From Bacteroidetes bacterium B1(2017) (GTDB lineage: Bacteria > Bacteroidota > Bacteroidia > UKL13-3), in the NCBI GenBank assembly GCA_002256395.1, contig NKJG01000001.1, positions 1,116,001 to 1,180,000 of the forward strand: a stretch of DNA of 64,000 nt, read 5' to 3'. Position 1 is the first letter of the stretch; every line of letters starts with the position of its first letter. Below, piece after piece: positions 1 through 10,279 of this stretch. The notes under the pieces were generated by a model. That model was not told where the DNA came from, did no database searches, and saw only the letters and a list, made by a program, of their open reading frames with translations. Made by a program: the position numbers and the translations under genes.

Positions 1-1
1 A

Positions 2-1111
2 AGTGGCGGTATGGATTACCTAATTAGTATTGCCGAAAACATTATTCGTAAAAACCCAAAACACATAACGTTTGTTGGGCCTTTTGTAACGTTTGTTTTT
101 ACCCTTTTGGCTGGTACCGCACATATTAGCTATTCCTTATTACCTATCATTTCTGAGGTTTCTCTCAAAAAACGTGTTCGCCCAGAACGGCCATTAAGTA
201 TTTCGGTTGTTGCGGCTCATTTTGGCATTACTGCTAGCCCCATTAGCGCTGCTAGCGTGGGTATGCTTGGTGAGCTAAATACTATTCAAGGAAATACCCT
301 TGGTTTAATTGACGTCCTGTCGGTGGTGTTTCCAGCAACTTTAATTGGTTTGTTTTTTGGTGCGCTTGTGGCCAATAATTTGGGTAAAGAGCTTGATAAA
401 GACCCTATCTTTCTTGAAAAACTAAAAGACCCTGTTTTTTCAAACTCCCTAAAAGAATTACATGAAAATTCTAGCAAACACTCTTTTTCAAAAACCTCTA
501 AATACTCGGTATGGGTGTTTCTTTTGGGTGTCGTTCTTATTGTCCTCTTCGGCGTTTTTCCATCCATTAAAAAAACAAGTATGGCCGAATCTATAGAGCT
601 TATTATGCTTTGTGTTGCTTTAGTAAATGTGTTTATTGCTAAAGTAAATCCTGTACAAATTTCTCAGGGAAGTATTTTTAAAACGGGCTCTCAAGCTGTC
701 CTTTGTATATTTGGCGTAGTTTGGATGAGCGATACCTTCGTTTCTGCCAACCAAACATTCTTAACCGAAAGTCTTCATGTAGCCATTGCAAATTATCCTT
801 GGCTCTTCTCTTTTGCTATATTTTTTGCCGCAACCCTGCTATTTAGTCAAGCTGCAACAGTTAAAGCTATCATGCCTCTTGGCATTAAATTAGGTATTTT
901 ACCTGCCTCCTTAATATCTATGTACCCTGCCGTAAATGCCGATTTTGTAATCCCTAGCTACCCAACTCTGGTGGCCGCAATAAATTTTGATAAAACCGGA
1001 ACCACTAAGATTGGCAAGTATTTGTTAAACCATAGTTTTATGCTTCCTGGGCTTGTGACAACTATAGTGACCATTTTAAGCGCTTTCTTGTTGTCAAGTA
1101 TCATCTTGTAG
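2..1111 (+). CDS. Anaerobic C4-dicarboxylate transporter (Dcu family), 5' end truncated by window edge
   Basis: Reading frame is open upstream of the listed ATG (SGGMDYLI...), matching the internal Dcu region 'GGLDYLV...RKHPKxITFxxPxVTxxxTLLAGT'; multiple TM segments. Confidence 0.85.
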   Translation, partial: SGGMDYLISIAENIIRKNPKHITFVGPFVTFVFTLLAGTAHISYSLLPIISEVSLKKRVRPERPLSISVVAAHFGITASPISAASVGMLGELNTIQGNTLGLIDVLSVVFPATLIGLFFGALVANNLGKELDKDPIFLEKLKDPVFSNSLKELHENSSKHSFSKTSKYSVWVFLLGVVLIVLFGVFPSIKKTSMAESIELIMLCVALVNVFIAKVNPVQISQGSIFKTGSQAVLCIFGVVWMSDTFVSANQTFLTESLHVAIANYPWLFSFAIFFAATLLFSQAATVKAIMPLGIKLGILPASLISMYPAVNADFVIPSYPTLVAAINFDKTGTTKIGKYLLNHSFMLPGLVTTIVTILSAFLLSSIIL

Positions 1112-1175
1112 GTTTTAAGCTAAATCGTGGCTTAAATCGCCTATATTTCTTTTTTGGCGGAACTTTTTTCTAACA

Positions 1176-1212
1176 AAAAGGGCCCAGCTTTGCTGGGCCC
1201 CGAAATTTTTTT
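1176..1212. terminator. Intrinsic terminator hairpin between convergent genes
   Basis: Perfect 9-bp stem GGGCCCAGC-ttt-GCTGGGCCC flanked by A-run and T-run. Confidence 0.85.
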
Positions 1213-1226
1213 TCTATAAGTTGGGC

Positions 1227-2201
1227 TTACCAACCTAAAATATAGGCAAACATTAAAGGCGCAACAATTGTAGCGTCACTCTCAACAATAAATTTTGGTG
1301 TGTGAATATCTAACTTACCCCAAGTAATCTTCTCATTAGGTACTGCCCCACTATACGATCCATAAGAAGTGGTCGAATCGCTTATCTGACAGAAATAACT
1401 CCAAAAAGGAATATTCTGCATCTCCATATCTTGATACAACATTGGAACAACACAAATAGGAAAATCTCCCGCAATTCCACCACCTATTTGAAAAAATCCT
1501 ATCCCTTTTCCTTCTGAGTTTTTAACATACCAATCTGCTAACCAAGCCATATACTCAATACCTGATTTCATGGTTACTGCTTTAATTTCATTCTTGATTA
1601 CATACGAAGCAAAAATATTACCCATCGTAGAATCCTCCCAACCTGGAACAACTATTGGTAAATTAGCCTTTGCTGCTGCCAGCATCCACGAATCTTTTGG
1701 ATCAATTTCATAGTATTGCTCTAACTCACCACTTAATAAAATTTTATACATAAACTCATGCGGGAAAAATCTCTCGCCTGCAGTATCAGCATCCTTCCAA
1801 ATTTTATGAATATGCTTTTGCAATCTTCTAAATGCTTCCTCTTCAGGAATACAAGTATCAGTTACTCGGTTATAATGGTTTTCTAGTAAATCCCATTCGT
1901 CTTGTGGCGACAAATCTCTGTAATTTGGAACACGCTTATAATGCGAATGCGCAACCAAATTCATAATGTCTTCTTCTAAATTTGCTCCTGTACACGAAAT
2001 TATATCAACCTTTCCTGCGCGTATCATTTCGGCAAGTGATTTACCTAACTCAGCAGTACTCATCGCACCAGCAAGCGTAATCATCATTTTGCCACCTTCG
2101 GTTAAATGTGTTTCATAACCCTTAGCAGCATCCACTAAAGCAGCAGAATTAAAGTGCTTGTAATGTGTCTCAATAAATTGAGAAATTGGTCCTTTAGTCA
2201 T
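1227..2201 (-). CDS. Deoxyhypusine synthase family protein
   Basis: DHS-like sequence: GAMSTAELGKSLAEMIRAGKVDIISCTGANLEED; C-terminal SGAVPNEKITWGKL resembles the eukaryotic DHS active-site Lys motif (SGARPDEAVSWGKI). Confidence 0.85.
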   Translation of the reverse strand: MTKGPISQFIETHYKHFNSAALVDAAKGYETHLTEGGKMMITLAGAMSTAELGKSLAEMIRAGKVDIISCTGANLEEDIMNLVAHSHYKRVPNYRDLSPQDEWDLLENHYNRVTDTCIPEEEAFRRLQKHIHKIWKDADTAGERFFPHEFMYKILLSGELEQYYEIDPKDSWMLAAAKANLPIVVPGWEDSTMGNIFASYVIKNEIKAVTMKSGIEYMAWLADWYVKNSEGKGIGFFQIGGGIAGDFPICVVPMLYQDMEMQNIPFWSYFCQISDSTTSYGSYSGAVPNEKITWGKLDIHTPKFIVESDATIVAPLMFAYILGW

Positions 2202-2216
2202 TTTATTAATTATTAT

Positions 2217-3233
2217 TTATTGTCCTTCAAATTGGGTTAAAAACCGAACGTCGTTATTAAAATAAGTTCGTAAATCTTTAACTTCATACTTCAACATTGC
2301 AATCCTTTCTATTCCCATTCCAAATGCAAATCCACTATATTTTTCTGGATCTATTCCACTCGCCTTTAATACATTCGGGTCAATCATACCACAGCCTAAT
2401 ATTTCTAACCAACCAGTGTATTTGCAAACATTACATCCCTTTCCCTTACAAAGTAAACAACTAATATCCATCTCTGCACTTGGCTCTGTAAATGGGAAAT
2501 AACTCGGTCTGAACCTAACAGTTACATCTTGTCCAAATAATTCCTGTACAAAATAATATAAGGTCTGTTTCAAATCCGCAAAACTTACTTTTTCGTCAAT
2601 GTAAATTCCCTCAATTTGATGAAAAAAACAGTTTGCTCTAGCACTAATTGCCTCATTTCTATATACTCTTCCTGGCATTATTGCCCTTATTGGAGGCTTT
2701 TGATTTTCCATTAATCTAACCTGAACCGAAGAAGTATGAGTTCTTAAGGCAATATCCTCTGAAATAAAAAAGGTGTCCTGCATATCGCGTGCAGGGTGAT
2801 TTTTTGGAAAATTTAATGCTGAGAAATTATGCCAATCATCCTCTATTTCTGGACCCTCTGAATACACAAAACCTAGCTTCTTAAATATTTCAATTACCTC
2901 ATTTTCTACAATAGACAAAGGATGTCGCGATCCAACAAAACTAGCTTCAGCAGGCAATGTTAGATCAATTGAACCACTATTCTTTTTGGATTTACTATGT
3001 TCAAATTGGGATTGCGCCTCCTCCCATTTTTGCTGAGCTTTTTGTTTAACCTGGTTAAGAGATGCACCAAACTCTTTTTTCATTTCTGAGGGCACCGTTT
3101 TGAATTGCTCAAACAAATCATTTAACTCACCCTTTTTTGCTAAAAATTTTAATCGAAATGCTTCAACCTGTTCGTTTTGTTTAATTTCAAACTGGTCTAT
3201 CTGCAATTTCAATTTTTCTAATTGTTCTTTCAT
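2217..3233 (-). CDS. pheS: Phenylalanine--tRNA ligase subunit alpha
   Basis: HPLSIVENEVIEIFKKLGF...FRPSYFPFTEPSAEMDI...GLGIERIAML-type class II aaRS motifs. Confidence 0.95.
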   Translation of the reverse strand: MKEQLEKLKLQIDQFEIKQNEQVEAFRLKFLAKKGELNDLFEQFKTVPSEMKKEFGASLNQVKQKAQQKWEEAQSQFEHSKSKKNSGSIDLTLPAEASFVGSRHPLSIVENEVIEIFKKLGFVYSEGPEIEDDWHNFSALNFPKNHPARDMQDTFFISEDIALRTHTSSVQVRLMENQKPPIRAIMPGRVYRNEAISARANCFFHQIEGIYIDEKVSFADLKQTLYYFVQELFGQDVTVRFRPSYFPFTEPSAEMDISCLLCKGKGCNVCKYTGWLEILGCGMIDPNVLKASGIDPEKYSGFAFGMGIERIAMLKYEVKDLRTYFNNDVRFLTQFEGQ

Positions 3234-3666
3234 TTCTCGCTATTTTCGAAATCAAAGGTAATTCATCCTACCCCTCACATCCAAAAGTTTTAAACTAACA
3301 CTATGTATTATTGTTTTATATACCTTTTAAATATGTTTTAGTAATAGAGATGTGAATATGGTGGAAAAGAGTTTTTAGAAAGTATTGTTTTTACGTTTAT
3401 TAGTTTTCCTTAACATTTAATTAACTTAGTAATTGATTGTATGTATGATAATTAAATAATTTACTCACAATAGGTATTTTCTATATTAACATCCCATTGG
3501 GGATAGATTTATACCTGCTTTATTGTGAATGTCGCGTTTACAAAGTCGCAATAAGTTTGGGTATATCAACAGTGCGACATTTTAATTTAGTTCTCTACCA
3601 GATAAATTTAATTTATGAACGTAGTTGTGAACATATTCGGGAATTTGTCGCAATTCCTTTACTGTC

Positions 3667-5280
3667 TTATTTTATTGGTTTTAAGTTACTTATGATTTGT
3701 TTAATATCTATGCTTTGCTCAATGTCCCAATTAGCTTTTACAGTAATTGCTTGGTTATAGTAAAATACATCCTCTGGTTGTTCCCTCTTTTTTAGATTTC
3801 CATTATCCCATTTACCATTTTTATTTCTATCTAGTACAACTTTTAGTTTATAGTTTCCTGGGTTGATATAATTTACTATGAGTTCTTGAGGTATGTTTTT
3901 ACTTTGTTCAAATACCACTTTTTCTTCTAAATCGTCACTTACTAATTGAAATAAAATAGGCTCAAATTTAGTGTTTGATAATTGAAATTTTATCGTTCCA
4001 AATTCTTTAGTTGTTTTACTAGTTATAAGGGTGGTTAATGATTTATTATATCTACCATAGATATCTTTGGTTGCAGAGTCCTTTATAAGCAAAGTATAGC
4101 TTTTACCCTCTGCAAAAGGATAATAAATATGCCATTCAAAATTGCTAACTTGTTTAAAATAATTTGGAATTAAATATAAGGTGTCATCCTTTATTTGCAT
4201 CTGCTTTACGGTTATTGAATCAATGGGAGTACTGCTGTATAGTTTTAATGTATCTATTGGTTTTATTGGTGCAACAGCATATAATAGAAATTCTGGATAT
4301 TTACTTTTGCTGCGTGATTTTAACTGAATTTTTTGCAATGAATCTTTTGTTGTAATCGTTAGTTTTAAATAGCCAGTATCTTGTAATTCCTTTGAATAAA
4401 AATTGAAGGTATCGATGTTATTTTTACCTCTTAAATATTGGCTATAAATTCCATTTAAATTAGTTGTTATGTTAATATCTGTAGGATTATATATGGCTAG
4501 TTGATATTTACCCTTTTGTTTTGAAATAGTATCCAATAAGGTGTTAGGTAAGTAACTTTCTGGGGTAAATAGTTTTAATGCTAAATTTGCGGTTTCTTCT
4601 CTAGCAAGTATTGGGTTTATAACAAATGCGACATTCTCGTTTTTTTGATATTTGTTATCTAAATTTTCATCTTTAAATGCTACTAAATAGAACGAATCAT
4701 CAGGTAGGTTCTCAATTAAAAACTCACCGGTTTCTTTGCTTTTTCCAAAATAGTTAGGGTAGTTTTTCTGTAGCGTTGAATCCGTGAAACCAACTTGCTT
4801 GTATAATCCTACCATAATATCCTTTTCAGGTTTATTGGTGAATGAATTCACTACTGTACCCCCTACGGTATTAGAGTCTAGAAAATCTCCTGTTGAAAAA
4901 ACATACGAAAAAGAACTTAGTACATTTGCTTCATTTATATCGGCTATACTATTTCCAAAATTTATTGTGTAAGTTGTATTTGGCTCTGGTTTACTTCTTA
5001 AAAATTGAATTTCTATTTGTTTTCCATTCGCCTCAATAGTTGGCTTTTCTTTGAGTATTGGACTAATAACTATTTGTGATGGATCCTTTATTTGGACGTA
5101 TTCGTCAAATTTTATAGTGATTTTATCAGCCCCAAATTTTGTCGACTTGTTTTGTGGCCTAGTGCCTGCAACTTGAGGTGGTTTTTCGTCCTTTATCCCT
5201 CCGTCTGGCGGTTGTTGTTGGGCACAAGAGGCTAAAATTATTAAAGCCAAGTAACATATTTTTTTACTTAGTTTTAACAT
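3667..5280 (-). CDS. Ig-like domain-containing lipoprotein
   Basis: Lipoprotein signal (LALIILASCAQQQPPDGG) followed by 'DEKPPQVAGTRPQNKSTKFGADKITIKFDEYVQI', typical of Bacteroidota SbsA-Ig-like lipoproteins. Confidence 0.7.
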   Translation of the reverse strand: MLKLSKKICYLALIILASCAQQQPPDGGIKDEKPPQVAGTRPQNKSTKFGADKITIKFDEYVQIKDPSQIVISPILKEKPTIEANGKQIEIQFLRSKPEPNTTYTINFGNSIADINEANVLSSFSYVFSTGDFLDSNTVGGTVVNSFTNKPEKDIMVGLYKQVGFTDSTLQKNYPNYFGKSKETGEFLIENLPDDSFYLVAFKDENLDNKYQKNENVAFVINPILAREETANLALKLFTPESYLPNTLLDTISKQKGKYQLAIYNPTDINITTNLNGIYSQYLRGKNNIDTFNFYSKELQDTGYLKLTITTKDSLQKIQLKSRSKSKYPEFLLYAVAPIKPIDTLKLYSSTPIDSITVKQMQIKDDTLYLIPNYFKQVSNFEWHIYYPFAEGKSYTLLIKDSATKDIYGRYNKSLTTLITSKTTKEFGTIKFQLSNTKFEPILFQLVSDDLEEKVVFEQSKNIPQELIVNYINPGNYKLKVVLDRNKNGKWDNGNLKKREQPEDVFYYNQAITVKANWDIEQSIDIKQIISNLKPIK

Positions 5281-6175
5281 GGTTGGTATGTTTTACTATA
5301 AACATTATACTAGAATAATTACCTGTAAACCAAGCACTTATGTTTGAAATAATACCAATACTTAAACCTTTTAGAAAGCCAAATTTACTCTTTTTGTGAT
5401 ATTCACTTCTCATCGAAATATAGGGTGCATCAAATAACATTGCTCTCTGAGACACTACTTCAAACCCGTTTTCATTCATTAATTTAATGAAGCTAGTGCG
5501 TGTAAAATGGTAAAGATGACGTGGAACATCATACCCGTCCCAAAACGTTTTATAATAGCGCGAATCAAATGAATTTGATATAGGTACAGCTATAAACATA
5601 GTTCCATCTTTTTTTAGAATGTGTTTTAAGAGCTTCATTCTTTCATCTAAGCGGTGTACATGTTCCATAACATGCCACTGGGTTATGATGTCAAAATGAC
5701 CCTCTTCAATTGTATTCAGATGGTTCTCCTTCACAACTTTTATTCCAAATTCTTTGTCAACATAATTTACAGCCTCATCAGATACGTCTGCGCCTATAGC
5801 ATCAAAGGTTTTATCCAATTTTACTCCATTCAGAAAATATCCTAGTCCACAACCTAAATCAAGTAAATTCCCCTTTTTGTGGTAGCCTTTAATTATTCTA
5901 AGTTTTGATCCGATACTAAAGTTTCTAACCCAATCATAAATTTTGTAAGTAACTCCTAATTCAGATTTATCACTTCCAGCATGCGAGATGTATTTAGTAG
6001 ATTGGTAGTAAACTCCAATATTTTCTTCAGATGGTCTTGGATTGGTAAATTCTAATGTACAGTTTGTGCACCTTACTATTTTAAATTTATCTTCACTCGC
6101 AACGAAATCATTGCATTCAAAAAGTTGTAAAAATTCACTGCTTTTACAAACCGGACATGTTGTTAATTTTTCCAC
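5264..6175 (-). CDS. Class I SAM-dependent methyltransferase with N-terminal zinc-ribbon-like motif
   Basis: CPVCKSSEF...VRCTNCTLEFTNPRP; LLDLGCGLGYFL SAM motif. Confidence 0.85.
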   Translation of the reverse strand: MEKLTTCPVCKSSEFLQLFECNDFVASEDKFKIVRCTNCTLEFTNPRPSEENIGVYYQSTKYISHAGSDKSELGVTYKIYDWVRNFSIGSKLRIIKGYHKKGNLLDLGCGLGYFLNGVKLDKTFDAIGADVSDEAVNYVDKEFGIKVVKENHLNTIEEGHFDIITQWHVMEHVHRLDERMKLLKHILKKDGTMFIAVPISNSFDSRYYKTFWDGYDVPRHLYHFTRTSFIKLMNENGFEVVSQRAMLFDAPYISMRSEYHKKSKFGFLKGLSIGIISNISAWFTGNYSSIMFIVKHTNHVKTK

Positions 6176-6192
6176 TTGGCAAAATAAAGAAA

Positions 6193-8061
6193 TTATCTAC
6201 CCAAATGCACCATAAGAATTGAAACATCTGAAGGAGATATTCCACTTATTCTGGCAGCTTGGCCTAGTGTTTTTGGTCTCTGTTTATTTAATTTCTCTCT
6301 AGCCTCTAATGAAATTGATTTAACGGAGTGAAAATCAAAATCGTCGCTTATAATAAAATTCTCCAAGCGATTCATTTTTTCTACGAGAAGCTGTTCTTTT
6401 TCTAAATACCCTTCGTACTTCATTAGTATTTCGGCCTGAAGAATTTGTTCTGAAGTGTAGTTTTGTAAGAAGTTATTAATTGACTCTACATTTTCTGCTA
6501 AGTCTTTAATCTCAATTTGAGGTCGAGTAATTATTTGATTTAGTTTATAGTTTTGAGGAATTGCGCTGGTATTTATCTTTTCTAAGTAAGGATTAATCTC
6601 AGAAGGTGTTACAGAGGTTTTTACAAAATGTGAAATTATTTCTTTTGTTCCTTGAATTTTCTTTGTCACTAATTCAAGTCTTTGGTTTGAGGCTAAACCT
6701 AATTTATTAGCCTTGGCTGTTAATCTAATATCAGCATTATCTTGTCTTAACATGAGCCTATATTCTGCTCTTGAAGTAAACATTCGATAGGGTTCTTCTG
6801 TACCCTTATTTACCAAATCATCAATAAGTACGCCTATGTAGGCTTCAGATCTACTTAGAATAAAAGGTTCTTTATTATTTACCTTTTGATGTGCGTTTAT
6901 TCCTGCAATTAACCCTTGGCAGGCGGCCTCTTCGTATCCTGTTGTGCCATTTATTTGACCTGCAAAATATAAATTTTTGATTTGTTTTGTTTCTAGAGTT
7001 AATTCTAATTGAGTAGGCGGAAAGTAATCATACTCAATGGCGTAACCAGGCCTGAATATTTTGGCAGATTCAAATCCCGGTATTTCACGTAATGCCTTTA
7101 TTTGAACATAATCTGGCAAACTTGTAGAGAAGCCGTTTACATATATTTCAACAGTGTTCCATCCTTCCGGCTCTACAAAAATTTGGTGTCTATCTCTTTC
7201 TGCAAATCTATTAATCTTGTCTTCTATAGAAGGGCAATATCTTGGTCCTAAACCTTGTATTCTTCCTGCATACATAGGAGAATCATCGAAGCCAGTCTTT
7301 AAAATATCATGAACGGTTTGGTTAGTATAGGTTATCCAACAACAACGCGTTTCATTAGAATATTTTGGATTGTTTTCTAAGTAGGAAAACTTTTCTGGAT
7401 TTTCATCTCCTTTTTGTTCTTCCATTTTAGAATAGTCCAAGCTTCTACCATCAACCCTTGGCGGAGTGCCGGTTTTCATTCTACCACTTTCTAAGCCCAA
7501 AGAAATTAATTGTTCAGTAATGCCACTACTCGATTTTTCGGACATCCTTCCACCACCAAACTGTTTTTGTCCTATATGTATTATGCCGTTTAAAAATGTG
7601 CCATTAGTTAGTACTACAGACTTGGCTTTTATTTGTTGGCCCATAGAGGTGCATACACCCACAACAGTATCTCCTTCAAGAAGAATAGAGCTCACCATAT
7701 CTTGCCAAAAATCTACATTTGGAGTTCGTTCTAGCAGATCTCGCCAATAGGAGCTAAATACCATTCTATCTGTTTGTGCCCTTGGACTCCACATAGCAGG
7801 GCCCTTTGACCTATTGAGCATTCTGAATTGTATGGTAGAATAGTCTGTGACAATTCCAGAGTACCCTCCAATAGCATCTATCTCACGCACAATCTGACCT
7901 TTTGCAATTCCTCCCATTGCTGGGTTGCAACTCATTTGTGCAATCTTATTCATGTCCATTGTAATGAGTAGAACTTTTGAACCAAGGTTGGCCGCCGCCG
8001 CTGCAGCCTCGCACCCAGCATGACCAGCGCCCACCACTATTACATCATATTTTTGAAACAT
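6193..8061 (-). CDS. mnmG: tRNA uridine-5-carboxymethylaminomethyl(34) synthesis enzyme MnmG
   Basis: VVGAGHAGCEAAAAAANLG; CNPAMGGIAKGQIVREIDAIGG; GRMKTGTPPR. Confidence 0.97.
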   Translation of the reverse strand: MFQKYDVIVVGAGHAGCEAAAAAANLGSKVLLITMDMNKIAQMSCNPAMGGIAKGQIVREIDAIGGYSGIVTDYSTIQFRMLNRSKGPAMWSPRAQTDRMVFSSYWRDLLERTPNVDFWQDMVSSILLEGDTVVGVCTSMGQQIKAKSVVLTNGTFLNGIIHIGQKQFGGGRMSEKSSSGITEQLISLGLESGRMKTGTPPRVDGRSLDYSKMEEQKGDENPEKFSYLENNPKYSNETRCCWITYTNQTVHDILKTGFDDSPMYAGRIQGLGPRYCPSIEDKINRFAERDRHQIFVEPEGWNTVEIYVNGFSTSLPDYVQIKALREIPGFESAKIFRPGYAIEYDYFPPTQLELTLETKQIKNLYFAGQINGTTGYEEAACQGLIAGINAHQKVNNKEPFILSRSEAYIGVLIDDLVNKGTEEPYRMFTSRAEYRLMLRQDNADIRLTAKANKLGLASNQRLELVTKKIQGTKEIISHFVKTSVTPSEINPYLEKINTSAIPQNYKLNQIITRPQIEIKDLAENVESINNFLQNYTSEQILQAEILMKYEGYLEKEQLLVEKMNRLENFIISDDFDFHSVKSISLEAREKLNKQRPKTLGQAARISGISPSDVSILMVHLGR

Positions 8062-8115
8062 CTATTTTCTATTTAATTTAGTATTTATAACATGGAAACA
8101 AGCACACTTGTTTTA

Positions 8116-8577
8116 CTATTTCACGTGGAACATGGTTTTATATAAATGCAAATAAAGGGCCTCTTTAGTTCTCATTTCCACAATCTGCTTTTTAGTTTTG
8201 TCTTTATATCCCATTAAATGGAGTAATCCATGAACCATTACCCTTAACAGCTCCTCATCCTTATTTGTGTTTAATGTTTTAGCGTTATTGATTACCCTGT
8301 CTACACTAATGTATATGTCACCTTCAATTGCTGAACCCGCCTCAGAAAGGTCAAAGGTAATGATATCTGTATAATAGTCATGATTTAAGTATTCAAGGTT
8401 TACAGAGAGTAAGTGCTGATCACTGCAAAAAGCATATGAAATTTGGCCTATTTCTTTTTTTTCTGTTTTAGCAACATGATTTAACCAGAGGCTAATTTGT
8501 TCCCTATTAATGCGCGGGCGCTTATTTATATAATTAAATTCAATAATCCCCTTAATTGAGTACGGTAATGTTTCCAT
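8116..8577 (-). CDS. ybeY: rRNA maturation RNase YbeY
   Basis: DIITFDLSEAGSAIEGDIYIS...VMVHGLLHLMGYKD; HGLLHLxGYxD zinc motif. Confidence 0.93.
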   Translation of the reverse strand: METLPYSIKGIIEFNYINKRPRINREQISLWLNHVAKTEKKEIGQISYAFCSDQHLLSVNLEYLNHDYYTDIITFDLSEAGSAIEGDIYISVDRVINNAKTLNTNKDEELLRVMVHGLLHLMGYKDKTKKQIVEMRTKEALYLHLYKTMFHVK

Positions 8578-10279
8578 GAATTTCTATTGTTTGTTGGCCC
8601 TGGTTAATATGTGCAATAAAAAAGTATACTCCAACAGGAACCAAATCTTTTGAATTATTTCTTCCATCCCAAGGTTCGCTAATGTTTTCCTTGTTATATT
8701 CAAGTTGTCCCCAGCGGTTATATATTTCTATAGTACTTTTAGCCAAATCTATTCCCTCGCCTATAAAGGTGAATTGTTTGTTGGCCCCAGATTGTGTTAA
8801 AGCATTTGGATAATATATTTTACCTGTTTTCACATAGCAGGCCTTGTTACTTCTGCTTACTATGTTGTTGTTGCTATAGGCTGCTACTTGGTAGCATACG
8901 GTAGACTCTGAAATTTTGGGATCAAGTAAAGAGGTGTCGTTTTGAGGTGACCCCAATGCCAAGTAATTTGTCGCTTCTGAAATGTTATTACCTGTAGCCC
9001 TGTATATTATGTATTCTTTTATCCCCGCGTTCCACGTGAAATAGCTGTTCCAAGAAAGAGAAATATCATTTGTATTGGGCAGAAGTGACAACACCATGTT
9101 TCCAGATTTGACACTAGTATCTGTTATAATCCCGCATACATTTTTACTTAAGAGAAAGTATTCGTTTCTATTGGTGTTTAATGAACTTAGGTCTTCAAAA
9201 ATAATATCAGAACCCACATAGGTGTGAATTAACACTGGTGAAAAAGGCGCTTGAATTTTCATCAGGTTTATGGATTGGTAATAGGATAAAGGGTTTTTCT
9301 TAATAGATATTTCTATTTTGTCGTTATTGTTGTTTGTTACAAGTTCTATTTCTGTGAGAGTTGGGTTAGCACTTGATCCACTTTTTAATATGAATGTTCC
9401 ATTTGAAGTGGAAGTGATTTTTGGATAACCCACTTTTTGGGTTCGTACGAAATATTCAAACGTACTATTGATTGGCCTGTTCTTATCTGTATATACTAAT
9501 GTTGATCCGGATACACTATCAATTAATACAAATGAGCCTGAGTTAGTTTTCCTGTAGATATAGTATACGCTCGCCTGCCAGCCCACATAGGCTGTCCAAT
9601 TTAGAGTGATGCTATTTAAACAGGTATCAATGCTTGCGTTTAAATAAATTGTTTGGTGTTTATACTTTCCATAATCTCTTCTGTTGTCGCAACTATCAGA
9701 GCTTGTAATATCATAAGAAAGTGATCTTGATTTTGGGCTAAATGGAGGGTTTTTATCTATGTAGATAGTATCTCTAAAGTTTTCTATTAACCTTGGGTCT
9801 GTTCTATCATAATTATACAAGTAATATGAACTAAAATCTGGTGTTTTATTTGACGTCCATCCTAGATATATTTCATCAGTTATTGGGTCAACACTTACTG
9901 AATCTAGAATTGTAGAATCCGGTTTTTGATCATCAATAGGAAGTGTATCTGAATAGCATAATATGGTATCTATACCACATAGTTTTTGATATACAATAAA
10001 GTACTCCCAAGCCTTTGTAGTGGGCACATTTGCATTTACATGTGTATAGGTTTTGTTGGAAGATGGAATTCCAGAAACCAACTCGTAAAATGGCAAAGTA
10101 TTGGCGTCTCTAGTTTCAATTTTTAGTGTTCCAATTATGGTACACGGATCAGAGTTTATTTGCCAGAATAGATTGTTATTATTTCCTCCATTACAAACCC
10201 TTGTGAAGTTTATTTTCTGTGCCTGAGTTGTAATGATAGTACACAGCAATAGTGTTATGAGGAGTACGCTGTTTTTCAC
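8552..10279 (-). CDS. Gliding motility-associated C-terminal (CHU_C, T9SS type B) domain protein with FN3-like repeats
   Basis: Signal peptide; C-term YPNALTQSG...IEIYNRWGQLEYNKENISEPWDGRNNSKDLVPVGVYFFIAHI. Confidence 0.85.
   Translation of the reverse strand: MKNSVLLITLLLCTIITTQAQKINFTRVCNGGNNNNLFWQINSDPCTIIGTLKIETRDANTLPFYELVSGIPSSNKTYTHVNANVPTTKAWEYFIVYQKLCGIDTILCYSDTLPIDDQKPDSTILDSVSVDPITDEIYLGWTSNKTPDFSSYYLYNYDRTDPRLIENFRDTIYIDKNPPFSPKSRSLSYDITSSDSCDNRRDYGKYKHQTIYLNASIDTCLNSITLNWTAYVGWQASVYYIYRKTNSGSFVLIDSVSGSTLVYTDKNRPINSTFEYFVRTQKVGYPKITSTSNGTFILKSGSSANPTLTEIELVTNNNNDKIEISIKKNPLSYYQSINLMKIQAPFSPVLIHTYVGSDIIFEDLSSLNTNRNEYFLLSKNVCGIITDTSVKSGNMVLSLLPNTNDISLSWNSYFTWNAGIKEYIIYRATGNNISEATNYLALGSPQNDTSLLDPKISESTVCYQVAAYSNNNIVSRSNKACYVKTGKIYYPNALTQSGANKQFTFIGEGIDLAKSTIEIYNRWGQLEYNKENISEPWDGRNNSKDLVPVGVYFFIAHINQGQQTIEIHGNITVLN

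Noticed and set aside
3497-3760. Plus-strand ORF of 87 aa in the gap upstream of pheS
   Set aside because: Cys/Leu-rich, overlaps the 3' end of the Ig-like lipoprotein gene antisense, no recognisable domain; treated as non-coding.
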